Source: Stenotrophomonas maltophilia
Lineage (GTDB): Bacteria > Pseudomonadota > Gammaproteobacteria > Xanthomonadales > Xanthomonadaceae
Direction: 5' to 3'
Length of the DNA stretch: 64,000 bases
Assembly: GCF_006974125.1 (NCBI RefSeq)
Contig: NZ_CP037858.1
Span: 4,092,001-4,156,000 of the forward strand
This document shows positions 16,843 to 26,676 of the stretch, in pieces (the stretch's first letter is position 1; each line of letters opens with the position of its first letter). The position numbers and the translations under genes were made by a program. The notes under the pieces were generated by a model, which saw nothing but the letters and a program-made list of their open reading frames with translations, searched no databases and was not told where the DNA came from.

Positions 16843-19527
16843 ATGGCGGCCATGACAGCGGCACCCATGACTGATGCGCGTACCCGCCAGGCCGATGCCC
16901 TGGTTGAAGGCCTGCAACGTGAAGCCGGCGGCAAGCTGACCGTGTTCCTCGGCGCGGCGCCGGGCGTGGGCAAGACCTACACCATGCTGACCCGCGCGCA
17001 GGAACAGCTGCGTCGCGGCGTCGACCTGGTGGTCGGGCTGGTGGAAACCCATGGCCGTGCCGATACCCAGGCGCTGCTGGAGGGGCTGCCGCAACTGCCG
17101 CTGAAGGACGTGGCCTACCACGGCCATGCCCTGCAGGAGATGGATCTGGATGCCGTGCTCGCGCGGCACCCGGCGCTGGTGCTGGTGGACGAACTGGCCC
17201 ACCGCAACGCGCCGGGCAGTCGCCATGAGCGACGCTGGCAGGATGTGATGGAACTGCTGGATGCCGGCATCGACGTCTGGACCACGGTCAACATCCAGCA
17301 TCTGGAAAGCCTCAACGATGTGGTGATGCGCATCACCGGCGTGCGCGTCAGTGAGACGGTGCCGGACGGTGTGCTCGACCGCCTGCACGACATCGTGCTG
17401 GTCGATCTGCCGCCGCGCGAACTGATCGCGCGCCTGCAGCAGGGCAAGGTCTATGTGCCGGAGCAGGCCGCGCAGGCCCTGCAGGCGTTCTTCTCGCCGG
17501 CAAACCTGACCGCGCTGCGCGAGCTTGCCATGCAGGAGGCCGCCGACCGCGTCGACAGCAGCCTGCGCGAGGCACGCGCTGCCCGTGGCGAGAGCAACCT
17601 GCCACTGCGCCGCGGCGTGCTGGTGGCGATCGACGGCGGCGGCCAGAGTGAATACCTGGTGCGCGTGGCACGACGCATCGCCGAACGCCGGGACGCACCG
17701 TGGACCGTGGTGACCGTACAGGGGCGACGCCAGGACGAGGCGACCCGGCGCGAGATCGATGCCGCCTTCGCCCTGGCACGGCGTCTGGGCGGCGACGCCG
17801 AACTGCTGCACGGATCGAGCATCGCCGATGCCCTGCTCGACCACGCTGCGCACAACGGCGTGTCGACCCTGGTGCTGGGCCGGACCCGCGAACGTCCGCT
17901 CGCGCGGATGTTCAACCGTACGTTGACCCAGCAGCTGATCCAGCGCGGCGCGCATTACGAGATCACCATCATCAGCACCCCACAGGCGCGTGCGCGCTCG
18001 CGCCGCGAAGGCCTGCTGCCACCGATGCGCGGCATCAGCTACGAACCGGTACAGGCGCTGATCGCCACCGCGCTGGCCTGCGGGGTGGCATGGCTGGCCG
18101 AACGCTGGGTCGGCATGGCCGACCTGTCGATGGTGTTCATCGTGGCGGTGGTACTGGTGGCTGCGCGCACGCGCGCCAGCGTGGCGGTAATGGCGGCGAT
18201 CCTGTGCTTCCTCGCCTACAACTTCCTGTTCATCGCGCCGCGCTTCACCTTCGCCATCGGTGCGCGCCAGGGCGTGATCACGGTGTTCCTGTTCCTGGCT
18301 GCCGCGCTGGTGGCCGGACGCCTGGCCTCGCGCCTGCGCATGCAGGTGATCGCGCTGCGTGCGGCGAATCGACATGCGCGTGCGCGCCAGCAGCTGGGCC
18401 GCCAGCTGGCCAGTGCCGCCGGCAACGGCGAGGTGGCGCAGGCGGGTCGGCATGCACTGGAACAGGCCATGGATGTACCGGCGTGGCTGCGGATCGGCGC
18501 CGATACCGCCGCCGGTGGCCGCAGCCAGCCGGGCGATACCGATCTGGCGGCGGCCGACTGGGCCCTGCGCCACGGCCAGCCCAGCGGCCGCTTCACCGAC
18601 ACCCTGGCCGGTGCGCAATGGTGGTTCCTGCCGCTGCTGGATGGCGAGGACCGCGCCATCGGCGTGGCCGGCCTGTACCTGCCCGGCGCACAGGCGCGCC
18701 TGCTGCCCGAGCAACGGCAGCTGGCCGAAGCAATGGTCGATGACATCGCGCAGGCCGCGCTGCGTACGCGGCTGGTGGCCGAACTGGAGCAGGCGCACGT
18801 CAGCAACGAGACCGAACGGCTGCGCTCGGCCCTGCTCTCTTCGGTGTCGCACGATCTGCGCTCGCCGCTGGCGGCGATGATCGGTTCGGCCGACAGCCTG
18901 GCCAGCTACGGCGCGGCGATGGATACGGCCGATCGCCGTGCCCTGCTGGACACCATCCTGGTCGAGGGCGAACGACTGGACCGCTACATCCAGAACCTGT
19001 TGGACATGACCCGCCTCGGCCACGAGGGATTGAAGATCAACCGCGACTGGATCGGCGTGGACGAACTGATCGGCTCGGCGGCGCGGCGCCTGCAGCGCTA
19101 CCAGCCGAAGGTGCGGCTGGAGCTGGATATTCCCTCCACGCTGGCGCCGATCTGGGTGCACCCGGCACTGGTCGAACAGGCGGTGTTCAACGTGATGGAG
19201 AACGCCGCCAAGTTCTCGCCGCCCGACGCCGCCGTGCAGGTGCAGGCGCGCGAGCTGGACGGTCAGCTGCGCATCGACGTGATCGATGCCGGGCCCGGCA
19301 TTCCCGACGACGAGCGCGCGCGCATCTTCGACATGTTCTACAGCGTCGAGCGCGGCGACCGCGGCCGCCACGGCACCGGCCTGGGACTTACCATCTGCCA
19401 GGGCATGATCGGTGCGCATGGCGGCAGCGTGCAGGCACTGCCCGGACGCGACGGTCGCGGTACCCTGATCCGCATCACCCTGCCCCTGCTCAAGCCAGCC
19501 TCCCACGATGAGCCCGACCCCGATTGA
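16843..19527 (+). CDS. kdpD: Sensor histidine kinase KdpD
   Basis: An 894-residue inner-membrane sensor kinase controlling kdp expression by K+ limitation and osmotic stress. Domains in order: KdpD N-terminal domain with Walker A GAAPGVGKT near residue 38, a USP-like domain (residues about 250-370), four close membrane spans (about 395-500), a GAF-like part, DHp domain with phospho-accepting His670 in SVSHDLRSPL, and an ATPase domain with GLGLTICQGM. ATG 16852 or 16867 could also be the start. The end overlaps kdpE by 20 bases. Confidence 0.95.
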   Translation: MAAMTAAPMTDARTRQADALVEGLQREAGGKLTVFLGAAPGVGKTYTMLTRAQEQLRRGVDLVVGLVETHGRADTQALLEGLPQLPLKDVAYHGHALQEMDLDAVLARHPALVLVDELAHRNAPGSRHERRWQDVMELLDAGIDVWTTVNIQHLESLNDVVMRITGVRVSETVPDGVLDRLHDIVLVDLPPRELIARLQQGKVYVPEQAAQALQAFFSPANLTALRELAMQEAADRVDSSLREARAARGESNLPLRRGVLVAIDGGGQSEYLVRVARRIAERRDAPWTVVTVQGRRQDEATRREIDAAFALARRLGGDAELLHGSSIADALLDHAAHNGVSTLVLGRTRERPLARMFNRTLTQQLIQRGAHYEITIISTPQARARSRREGLLPPMRGISYEPVQALIATALACGVAWLAERWVGMADLSMVFIVAVVLVAARTRASVAVMAAILCFLAYNFLFIAPRFTFAIGARQGVITVFLFLAAALVAGRLASRLRMQVIALRAANRHARARQQLGRQLASAAGNGEVAQAGRHALEQAMDVPAWLRIGADTAAGGRSQPGDTDLAAADWALRHGQPSGRFTDTLAGAQWWFLPLLDGEDRAIGVAGLYLPGAQARLLPEQRQLAEAMVDDIAQAALRTRLVAELEQAHVSNETERLRSALLSSVSHDLRSPLAAMIGSADSLASYGAAMDTADRRALLDTILVEGERLDRYIQNLLDMTRLGHEGLKINRDWIGVDELIGSAARRLQRYQPKVRLELDIPSTLAPIWVHPALVEQAVFNVMENAAKFSPPDAAVQVQARELDGQLRIDVIDAGPGIPDDERARIFDMFYSVERGDRGRHGTGLGLTICQGMIGAHGGSVQALPGRDGRGTLIRITLPLLKPASHDEPDPD

Positions 19528-20221
19528 TGCCAGCGTGCCGGCCGCGCGCGTGCTGGTGATCGATGATGAAACCCAGATCCGCCGGTTCCTGGACATCAGC
19601 CTGCGTGCGCAGGGCTACCAGGTGCGGCAGGCGGCCACCGGCCAGGAAGGCCTGCAGCTGGCGGCCAGCGAGGACATGGACCTGGTGATCCTGGACATCG
19701 GCCTGCCGGACATGGAAGGGCACGAGGTGCTGGAGCAGCTGCGGCAGTGGAGCCAGGTGCCGGTGATCATGCTGACCGTGCGCGCCGGCGAGGCCGAGAA
19801 GGTGCGGGCGCTGGACACCGGCGCCAATGACTACGTGACCAAGCCGTTCGGCACGCAGGAACTGATGGCACGGGTACGTGCGCTGCTGCGCACGCGCAGT
19901 GTGCCCAGCGATGGCACACCGCCGGTGTTCGACGACGGCCATCTGCATGTGGATCTGGTGCGCCGTGAAGTGGCACTCGATGGCGAGCCGGTGGCGCTGA
20001 CCCGCAAGGAGTACGCGTTGCTGTCGCTGCTGCTGCGCAACGCCGGGCGGGTGGTGACCCAGCCGCAGATCCTGCAGGAGATCTGGGGGCCGACCCACCA
20101 GCACGACACCCACTACCTGCGCATCCTGGTCGGCAAGCTGCGGCACAAGCTGGGCGATTCAGCGCTGGATTCGCGCTACCTGTTCACCGAACCGGGCGTG
20201 GGGTTGCGGTTCAAGGGGTGA
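19508..20221 (+). CDS. kdpE: KDP operon response regulator KdpE
   Basis: OmpR-family regulator of 237 residues. The receiver has the acidic pair Asp19-Asp20, phospho-acceptor Asp63 in LVILDIGLPD and the Lys of TKPFG. The C-terminal winged helix contains LTRKEYALLSLLLRNAGRVV and THYLRILVGKLRHKL. It would bind upstream of kdpF, where an AT-rich candidate site is present. It is the last gene of the six-gene kdp operon; repeats follow within five bases. Confidence 0.96.
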   Translation: MSPTPIDASVPAARVLVIDDETQIRRFLDISLRAQGYQVRQAATGQEGLQLAASEDMDLVILDIGLPDMEGHEVLEQLRQWSQVPVIMLTVRAGEAEKVRALDTGANDYVTKPFGTQELMARVRALLRTRSVPSDGTPPVFDDGHLHVDLVRREVALDGEPVALTRKEYALLSLLLRNAGRVVTQPQILQEIWGPTHQHDTHYLRILVGKLRHKLGDSALDSRYLFTEPGVGLRFKG

Positions 20222-20225
20222 AAGC

Positions 20226-20321
20226 GTGCCGACCAACGGTCGGCACCCACCAGACAAACGAATTCGGAAGAGCATCCACGCATGGCGTGGATCTACTGTG
20301 TCGACCAAGGTCGACACCTAC
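20226..20321 (-). repeat. Cluster of three SMAG-type REP palindromes
   Basis: Three palindromes in the same orientation lie at 20226-20250, 20273-20296 and 20298-20321. The second has GTAG plus an ATCCACGC stem and is identical to copies at 58380 and 58446. The third has GTAG plus a GTCGACC stem. The first begins GTGG instead of GTAG, a diverged head. They follow kdpE directly. Confidence 0.75.
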
Positions 20322-20348
20322 CAACAGCTCCAGGACATTGTCAGGGGT

Positions 20349-20444
20349 GGGGCGGTGTCGGAGTGCGGGGTGTCAGCCGCATGGATGCGGCTGCCAAGCT
20401 TACAGGGACGTACTTGCTGCGTCCCCGCACTCCGACACCGCCCC
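20349..20444. repeat. Long inverted repeat with internal hairpin between kdpE and algC
   Basis: Bases 20349-20370 are the exact reverse complement of 20423-20444 (22 bp). Inside is a second small hairpin, AGCCGCATGGATGCGGCT at 20375-20392, and an unpaired remainder of about 30 bases. The two convergent genes kdpE and algC meet here, so it may act as a terminator, but the nested layout is that of a dispersed repeat. Confidence 0.75.
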
Positions 20445-20515
20445 GCCATCCCACGGATAGCCGGCCTTTGACGTTGACGTTGATTCGGCGGGTGCCGGGC
20501 GCAGCCCGGCCCACC

Positions 20516-22861
20516 TCAGAACCCCAGCGGGGTGTCGCCCAGCACCGGCTGCAACTGGCTGCGGAACAGCGCCTGGATGCGTTCCAGTGCCGCCTCGTCA
20601 TTGCCCTCGAAGCGCAGCACCAGCACCGGCGTGGTGTTGGAGGCACGCACCAGCCCCCAGCCATCGGGGAAGTCCACGCGCAGGCCGTCGATGGTCGACA
20701 GCCGCCCACCCACGTACGGGTTGTCCGGCGACTGTGCCGCCGCCACCAGCATCGCCACCAGCGCATGCGGCGTACCTTCAGCCACCGGCACCTTCAGCTC
20801 CGGCGTGGCCACCATCTCCGGCAGCTCGGCCAGCACCTCGTCCGGGGTCTCTTCGCGCTGGGCCAGGATCTCCAGCAGGCGCGCCGCCGCATACAGGCCG
20901 TCGTCGAAACCGAACCAGCGCTCCTTGAAGAAGAAGTGGCCGCTCATCTCGCCGGCCAGCTCGGCATCGGTCTCGCGCATCTTCGCCTTCATCAGCGAAT
21001 GCCCGGTCTTCCACATCAACGGGCTGCCACCATTACGCAGCACGTGGTCGGACAGCTTGCCGGTGCACTTCACGTCGTAGATCACCATCGCGCCCGGGTT
21101 GCGCATCAGCACATCGGCGGCGAACAGCATCAGCAGGCGGTCGGCATAGATGATCCTGCCTTCGCCGGTGACCACGCCCAGGCGGTCCCCGTCGCCATCG
21201 AAGGCGACGCCGAGGTCGGCGCCGAAGCGCTTGACCGTCTGCACCAGGTCTTCCAGGTTGGCCGGTTCGCTGGGATCGGGGTGATGATTGGGGAAGGTGC
21301 CGTCGACATCGCAGTACAGCGGGATGACTTCGGCACCGATGGCTTCCAGCAGCTGTGGCGCCAGCGCACCGGCGACGCCGTTGCCGGCATCGGCCACGAC
21401 CTTCAACGGGCGGTCCAGCTGCACGTCATCAGCGATGCGCTGGATGTAGTCGGCACCCACCTCGCGCTGCTGGTAGTCGCCTGGCTCCGTCGCCTGCACC
21501 AGGCGACCCTCGACGATGCGCTGGTAGAGATCGGTGATGGCATCGCCGGAAAGCGTCTCACCGCCGATGACCACCTTGAAGCCGTTGTACTCGGGCGGGT
21601 TATGGCTGCCGGTCACTGCCACGCAGCTGCCGGTACGCAGATGGAAGGCGGCGTAGTAGACGACCGGCGTCGGTGCCAGGCCGATGTCGATCACCGTGCA
21701 ACCGGTGCGACGCAGGCCCTCGGCCAATCCCGCGGCCAGTTCCGGGCCGGACAGGCGGCCATCCCGGCCGATCACCACCTCGCGCAGGCCCTGCTCCAGC
21801 GCCACGGTGCCGATGGCCTGGCCGATCAGCGCGGCGGTCTTCGGCGTCAGTTCGCTGCCGACCACGCCACGGATGTCGTAGGCGCGGAAGATGCCGGCGG
21901 CCAGTTCCCCGGCCGGGACCGGCGGCGGCGGCGGCGCACTTTCCGCGGTGCTGGCGACGGCCACCGGCGGCGGCGCCATCTGCAGGCTCTCACTCAGGGT
22001 AGGACCGTGATCGGCTTCGGCCGCAGCAGCGCGGCGCGGCAGCGGCAGGGTCTTCGGCAAGCGGCCGCGACCGACCACCAGCAACACGGCGACAAAGGCC
22101 AGCAGCAGCGCGACGATGGCGCTGGCCAGCGAACCCAGGCCCAGCGGACCGGGTTCGACATTGGGTACCGCGGCCACCAGCCGCAACGGCGTGCCCGGAA
22201 CCGGCCGCGCCAATGCTTCGGCACTTTCTGCCAGGCCGGCATCGCCCTGGGCGACGAGGTCATGCGTGCCCTGGCGCAGGCCAAGGAAACCGGCCGATGG
22301 CGCACTCACCTGGTCCAGCGGCGAGGTCAGCCGCAGCAATGGCTGGCGCACGTAGAGCACTGCCGGGCCCAGGCTGCCCAGCTGCACCGGAGCCGCCAGG
22401 CCAAGACGATTGCCACCTGCATCGCGCACCACGCGCAGGCCCGGCTTGCCCTCGGCCAGCGCTTCTTCCAGCAGGGCCAGGCGTGCATAGCCGAAGGTGG
22501 CCGGGTCGGCATAGGCCGTGGCCAGATCGGCGCCCAGCACTTCAACCTGCTCCACCCCGGTCCAGCTCTCGCGTACGGCCAGCGCTGCCGCGGCGGCGTC
22601 ACCGGCCTGCAGTGCCTGCTGCACGCGTTCGTTCTTCAGCTGCTGCTGCAGCTGCTTCAGCTGGCCGGCAGCCGCCTCCTGCAGCCCCTGCACGGCCTGG
22701 TCACGCGCTTCTTCCAGCGCCTGGCCATTGGCTTCCTGCCGCCATTGCTGCACCGCGCTCCATCCGAACCAGCCAGCCAGCAGGACCAGCAGCACCCCCA
22801 GTAGTGGCGCACTGCGTCCCAACGACCGTTCCCGCTGCCCTTCCCCGATGCCGCTCATCAA
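20516..22861 (-). CDS. algC: Membrane-anchored phosphomannomutase/phosphoglucomutase (AlgC type)
   Basis: A 781-residue protein. Residues about 16-36 and 240-265 are membrane spans, enclosing a periplasmic domain of some 200 residues, then a Pro-rich linker and a complete AlgC-type hexose phosphate mutase of about 450 residues. In the enzyme part, catalytic Ser419 lies in VTGSHNPPE, the Mg loop DGDGDR has Asp555, Asp557 and Asp559, and the sugar loop GEMSGH and the phosphate loop RASNTTPVLVLRFEG follow. The reaction interconverts mannose- or glucose-6-P and the 1-phosphates needed for LPS and exopolysaccharide. It is the last gene of coaBC-dut-algC, nine bases after dut. Confidence 0.92.
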   Translation of the reverse strand: MMSGIGEGQRERSLGRSAPLLGVLLVLLAGWFGWSAVQQWRQEANGQALEEARDQAVQGLQEAAAGQLKQLQQQLKNERVQQALQAGDAAAAALAVRESWTGVEQVEVLGADLATAYADPATFGYARLALLEEALAEGKPGLRVVRDAGGNRLGLAAPVQLGSLGPAVLYVRQPLLRLTSPLDQVSAPSAGFLGLRQGTHDLVAQGDAGLAESAEALARPVPGTPLRLVAAVPNVEPGPLGLGSLASAIVALLLAFVAVLLVVGRGRLPKTLPLPRRAAAAEADHGPTLSESLQMAPPPVAVASTAESAPPPPPVPAGELAAGIFRAYDIRGVVGSELTPKTAALIGQAIGTVALEQGLREVVIGRDGRLSGPELAAGLAEGLRRTGCTVIDIGLAPTPVVYYAAFHLRTGSCVAVTGSHNPPEYNGFKVVIGGETLSGDAITDLYQRIVEGRLVQATEPGDYQQREVGADYIQRIADDVQLDRPLKVVADAGNGVAGALAPQLLEAIGAEVIPLYCDVDGTFPNHHPDPSEPANLEDLVQTVKRFGADLGVAFDGDGDRLGVVTGEGRIIYADRLLMLFAADVLMRNPGAMVIYDVKCTGKLSDHVLRNGGSPLMWKTGHSLMKAKMRETDAELAGEMSGHFFFKERWFGFDDGLYAAARLLEILAQREETPDEVLAELPEMVATPELKVPVAEGTPHALVAMLVAAAQSPDNPYVGGRLSTIDGLRVDFPDGWGLVRASNTTPVLVLRFEGNDEAALERIQALFRSQLQPVLGDTPLGF

Positions 22862-22870
22862 TGTCCCCCG

Positions 22871-23344
22871 TCAACGCACCCCGGTATGGCCGAATCCACC
22901 CGTTCCCCGCACGCTGTCGGTGAAAGTATCCACCACCTGCAGGCTGACGCGGGCAATCGGCACGACCACCAGCTGCGCGATGCGATCGCCCGGCTCGATG
23001 GTGAAGGCCTCTCGGCCACGATTCCAGACGCTGATCAGCAACGGGCCCTGGTAATCGGCATCGATCAGGCCGGTGCCGTTGCCGAGCACGATGCCGTGGC
23101 GGTGGCCCAGCCCGGAACGCGGCAGGATCACCGCGCACAGGTGCGGATCGGCGATATGGATGGCCAGGCCGCTGGGCACCAGCGCGGTGTCGCCCGGCTG
23201 CAGGGTCAACGCGGTATCCAGCGCGGCGCGCAGGTCCATGCCGGCGCTGGCTTCGGTGGCATAGGCCGGCAGCGGCCAGCTGTCGCCGAAACGCGGATCA
23301 AGCAGCTTGACCTGCAGCGGTTGGGAAGTGAAAGCCTGGGTCAT
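22871..23344 (-). CDS. dut: dUTP diphosphatase
   Basis: Trimeric dUTPase of 157 residues that hydrolyses dUTP to dUMP and PPi, keeping uracil out of DNA and feeding dTMP synthesis. Motifs: [30 protein letters not shown], and the C-terminal arm [10 protein letters not shown] that closes the active site. It overlaps the end of coaBC by four bases, a common coaBC-dut pairing. Confidence 0.96.
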   Translation of the reverse strand: MTQAFTSQPLQVKLLDPRFGDSWPLPAYATEASAGMDLRAALDTALTLQPGDTALVPSGLAIHIADPHLCAVILPRSGLGHRHGIVLGNGTGLIDADYQGPLLISVWNRGREAFTIEPGDRIAQLVVVPIARVSLQVVDTFTDSVRGTGGFGHTGVR

Positions 23345-24603
23345 GCCTGGAGTCTCCGCGCGATCAGCGCCAGCAGTTGTTCGGCCAGCTCGCGCTTGGA
23401 GGTGGCCGGGAATACCTGTTCACCGTCCTGCCAGAAGGCAGTGGCGGCATTGTTGTCACTCTCGAAACCACCGCCGCTGATGCCGACCTGGTTGGCGATC
23501 ACCAGGTCCAGGCGCTTGTCGACCAGCTTGCCACGTGCATATTTCTCCACGTCGTGGGTTTCGGCGGCAAAGCCGACCACCAGCTTCAGCGACTGTGTCT
23601 GCGCGGCAACTTCGGCGAGGATGTCCGGCGTGCGCACCAGCTCGATCACCAGCGACTGGCTCTCGGCGGTCTTCTTCAGCTTCTGCGGCGCGACCTGGCG
23701 CGGCGTGTAGTCGGACACCGCAGCGGCACCGATATAGATGTCGGCCGGCAACGACTTCAGCACGGCATCGCGCATCTGCGCGGCCGAGCGCACGTCCACA
23801 CGCTGCACGCCGGGTGGCGTCGGCAGCTGTACGGGGCCGCTGACCAGCACCACCTGGGCGCCCATCGTCGCGGCGGCCGCGGCCAGGGCGAAGCCCATCT
23901 TGCCGCTGCTGCGGTTGCCGACGTAGCGCACCGGATCGATGTCTTCATAGGTCGGGCCGGCGCTGATCAGCAGGCGCAGGCCCTGCAGCGCGCGGGTTTC
24001 CGGCGCGGCAACGGTCGCGGCGCTGCTGCCATTGGCGGCCAACGCCGCCACGATGTCGCCGGGCTCGGCCAGACGACCCGGACCGGACTCGCCTTCGGCC
24101 AGCGGACCGTCGACCGGGCCGATCACCTGCGCGCCGCGCTGGCGCAGCAGGGCGATGTTGGCCTGGGTGGCCGGATGCAGCCACATGCGGTGGTTCATCG
24201 CCGGGCAGATCGTCAATGGAGCGGTGCTGGCCAGGCACAGGGTGCTGACCAGGTCATCGGCATGACCCTGGGCGAGCCGGGCCAGCAGATCGGCGGTACC
24301 CGGGGCGACCACGATGCGGTCGGCCCAGCGGGCCAGCTCGATGTGGCCCATGGCCTGTTCGGCGGCGCTGTCCCACAGCGTGGTGCGGGTCGGCTGCCCG
24401 GACAGGGCCTGGAAACTGAGCGGAGTGACGAACTGCTGTGCTCCGGCGGTCATCGCCACCTGCACCTGGGCACCGGCGTCGCGCAGGCGCCGCACCAGTT
24501 CCAGGGCCTTGTAGGCCGCGATCCCGCCTCCGACGCACAACAGCAGTTTCTGACCTTCCAGCGCGCGGGCCTGCGCGGGGGAAGCGTTGGGGGAGTCAGC
24601 CAC
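23341..24603 (-). CDS. coaBC: Bifunctional phosphopantothenoylcysteine decarboxylase / phosphopantothenate-cysteine ligase
   Basis: Two steps of coenzyme A synthesis in one chain of 420 residues from GTG 24603, which has AGGA seven bases upstream. The N-terminal CoaC half has [14 protein letters not shown] and the [14 protein letters not shown] loop with the active-site histidine region. The C-terminal CoaB half has [20 protein letters not shown] and KLKK near the end. The frame extends upstream to 24672, but that part has no family similarity. Confidence 0.95.
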   Translation of the reverse strand: MADSPNASPAQARALEGQKLLLCVGGGIAAYKALELVRRLRDAGAQVQVAMTAGAQQFVTPLSFQALSGQPTRTTLWDSAAEQAMGHIELARWADRIVVAPGTADLLARLAQGHADDLVSTLCLASTAPLTICPAMNHRMWLHPATQANIALLRQRGAQVIGPVDGPLAEGESGPGRLAEPGDIVAALAANGSSAATVAAPETRALQGLRLLISAGPTYEDIDPVRYVGNRSSGKMGFALAAAAATMGAQVVLVSGPVQLPTPPGVQRVDVRSAAQMRDAVLKSLPADIYIGAAAVSDYTPRQVAPQKLKKTAESQSLVIELVRTPDILAEVAAQTQSLKLVVGFAAETHDVEKYARGKLVDKRLDLVIANQVGISGGGFESDNNAATAFWQDGEQVFPATSKRELAEQLLALIARRLQA

Positions 24604-24831
24604 CTGGAATTCCTGTGCAAACGAGGGCGCTAGCTTACCCGATGGTCGGTAATGTCCCGGTGCAGGGCGCACATAGCGGGCAGCTATCAGCAGATGGAGT
24701 CCGCCTCCGTTGACCTGGGATTCACCCGGTATCAGTTTCGGACCTTTCCTATACCTCTACGGGTCTGCGCTTTTGCAGAATCAGGCATTGGCTGCCGCCC
24801 GCCGTGGCCTGTTCGACTTTCGAGGAGCCGC

Positions 24832-25458
24832 GTGCATCCACGCATCATCATCGCCGACGACCATCCCGTGGTCCTGCATGGCATCCGTATCGTGCTGCAG
24901 ACCCACCTGATGAACATCGTCGGCAGTGCGCGTGACGGCGCCCAGCTGCTGGAGCTGCTCGACAATCACCCATGCGATGCCGTGCTGACCGACCTGTCGA
25001 TGCCCGGCACCGGCCCGGATGGCCCGGAACTGATCGATGCGCTGCACACCCGCTACCCCGGGCTTCCAGTGGTCGTGCTGACCGGCGCCCGCCATCCCGG
25101 GCTGCTTGATGGCCTGCTGCGCGAGGGCGTCAGCGGTCTGGTCGACAAATGCGCCGATTTCTCCGAACTGCCGCAGGCACTGAACGCCGCGCTTGTCGGC
25201 CAGGTGTTCGTCTCCCAGCAGCTGCGCCACCATCTGCAGGCCCGCGACCTGCTGTTCCCACGCGAACCGGCGCCGTTGTCGGCACGCGAGCAGGAAGTAC
25301 TGGACCTGCTGGCGGCCGGCCTCAGCGTGAACGCCGTGGCCGCACGATGTGGGCGCAGCCCGAAGACGATCAGCCGGCAGAAGGCCGAGGCCAAGCGCAA
25401 GCTGGGCCTGCAGAACAACCAGGAACTGTTCGACTACCTGCAGACCCGGCGCGACTGA
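24832..25458 (+). CDS. LuxR-type response regulator (RcsB-like)
   Basis: A 208-residue regulator starting at GTG 24832, preceded by CGAGGAG. The receiver begins RIIIADDHPVVLHGI and has the phospho-acceptor in LTDLSMPG; the C-terminal LuxR helix-turn-helix reads LSAREQEVLDLLAAGLSVNA and SPKTISRQKAEAKRKLGL. The SMPGTG insertion and the layout resemble RcsB/BvgA-type regulators. No sensor kinase gene lies next to it, so its partner must be encoded elsewhere. It converges on the secreted-protein gene at 25470. Confidence 0.88.
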   Translation: MHPRIIIADDHPVVLHGIRIVLQTHLMNIVGSARDGAQLLELLDNHPCDAVLTDLSMPGTGPDGPELIDALHTRYPGLPVVVLTGARHPGLLDGLLREGVSGLVDKCADFSELPQALNAALVGQVFVSQQLRHHLQARDLLFPREPAPLSAREQEVLDLLAAGLSVNAVAARCGRSPKTISRQKAEAKRKLGLQNNQELFDYLQTRRD

Positions 25459-25469
25459 GGCATTGGGAC

Positions 25470-26525
25470 TCAGCTGGCTGAAGCGGCACAACCAGGCGCA
25501 GGCAGGACAATGTCCGCCAAGGGCACCTCCGAGGATACCCGCCAGGGAACCTGCTCCTCGCCTCCCTTGCGGTGCCCGACGCCAACCAGCACGCGCCCGT
25601 CCGGGCTGACCAGAGAGCCCTGCCAACGGGTATCTTCGGGGAGCTCCACAGGAAGTGCCCGCAGCCAGTCTTGCAGACGGCACACGCCGTTGCTGCGCGT
25701 CCAGATCAGTGCCTGATTCGAAAACGGTTCGCTGCCCAGCAGGATTCCGCCCCGCAGATCCATCCACACGATCGACATTGGCTCGGAGCGATCGATCCCT
25801 GCGACCTGAAGCGACTGCTCCAAAGCGATCTGACCGATCTGGAGCGTGTCATCCGGCAAGGGTGCAAGCGAGGCGGGGTCGACGTCATTGTTTCGCCACC
25901 GGATCCGCATGGGTACCGCGGGATCGCCTGGTTCAGGCCCGTCGACAAAGAAGATGCCATGGACAACAGCCGGATCCGGGTCGAAATGGGTGGGGCGCGT
26001 ACCGTCGGCTCCTTCAGGCGCCGGAAGAATGCGATAGCCCTCTGCCTCGCTCCACAGGTACGGCTGCTCGCTATCCGGTGAGTGGTAAAGGTACTCCGCC
26101 CCACCAACCACTGTCCCATCAGCGTTCATCGCCCTGCCTTGGTGGGATTGACCGATCGGGGTAACCGCAACCAGTTCGCCATCAGGCAGCCAGCGGAGAA
26201 CCTGCATCGCGGACGAGATCTGGGTCTCCACAAGGAGGATCTGACCGTCCCTGCTGATTGCCCAAGCCGAACTTTCTTCTGCTTCGTTCCGCGGTGACAG
26301 CCAACGGACGCCATCCTGGCTGGACCATCGGAATGCCTGCGAGAAGCAGCATCCACGATGGCCAGTCCCCGCCAGTACAGCGCCATCGAAGCTTGCCGCC
26401 ACGACGGCAACTCCACGGTTGGCCAACGAGGGCAGTTCCTCGTAGGTTGCAACAACGTCCCCAGCCCCCGACGTACCAGGCAGCATCGAGACAGAAAGGA
26501 TGAGGATCAGGGAAAGTCGCTTCAT
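25470..26525 (-). CDS. Secreted beta-propeller-like (HAF-repeat) protein of unknown function
   Basis: A 351-residue protein with a signal peptide (MKRLSLILILSVSMLPGTSG). The start at ATG 26525 is chosen because AGGAGG lies a few bases upstream; a longer frame to 26543 would include that site. The mature part has repeated segments with an FRWSSQDG / LRWLPDGE / YLWSEAEG / LIWTRSNG rhythm, as in proteins with HAF extracellular repeats, consistent with a beta-propeller. GC content looks a little lower than in neighbouring genes. The role is unknown. Divergent from radC. Confidence 0.7.
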   Translation of the reverse strand: MKRLSLILILSVSMLPGTSGAGDVVATYEELPSLANRGVAVVAASFDGAVLAGTGHRGCCFSQAFRWSSQDGVRWLSPRNEAEESSAWAISRDGQILLVETQISSAMQVLRWLPDGELVAVTPIGQSHQGRAMNADGTVVGGAEYLYHSPDSEQPYLWSEAEGYRILPAPEGADGTRPTHFDPDPAVVHGIFFVDGPEPGDPAVPMRIRWRNNDVDPASLAPLPDDTLQIGQIALEQSLQVAGIDRSEPMSIVWMDLRGGILLGSEPFSNQALIWTRSNGVCRLQDWLRALPVELPEDTRWQGSLVSPDGRVLVGVGHRKGGEEQVPWRVSSEVPLADIVLPAPGCAASAS

Positions 26526-26676
26526 CAGGCCTCCTGGGCACACCGTGGAAGTCTAGAAGTGGCGGTCGGTGGATCCATTGAAATTTGTTGCAAATCTGCC
26601 TGGTAGGCATCGACCGACCCCTCTCATCCCGGTTTCCTGATTTCGGTGGTGGGGACAAACGTCCAAGCTTGGGGCC

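Noticed and set aside
15586..19596. A 1336-codon open frame on the minus strand across kdpB to kdpD
   Set aside because: It is antisense to three well-recognised kdp genes, has His/Arg/Gln-rich low-complexity translation and arises from GC-rich third positions.
20282..22804. 840-codon plus-strand frame over algC
   Set aside because: It is a shadow of the AlgC-type mutase, which has all catalytic motifs on the minus strand.
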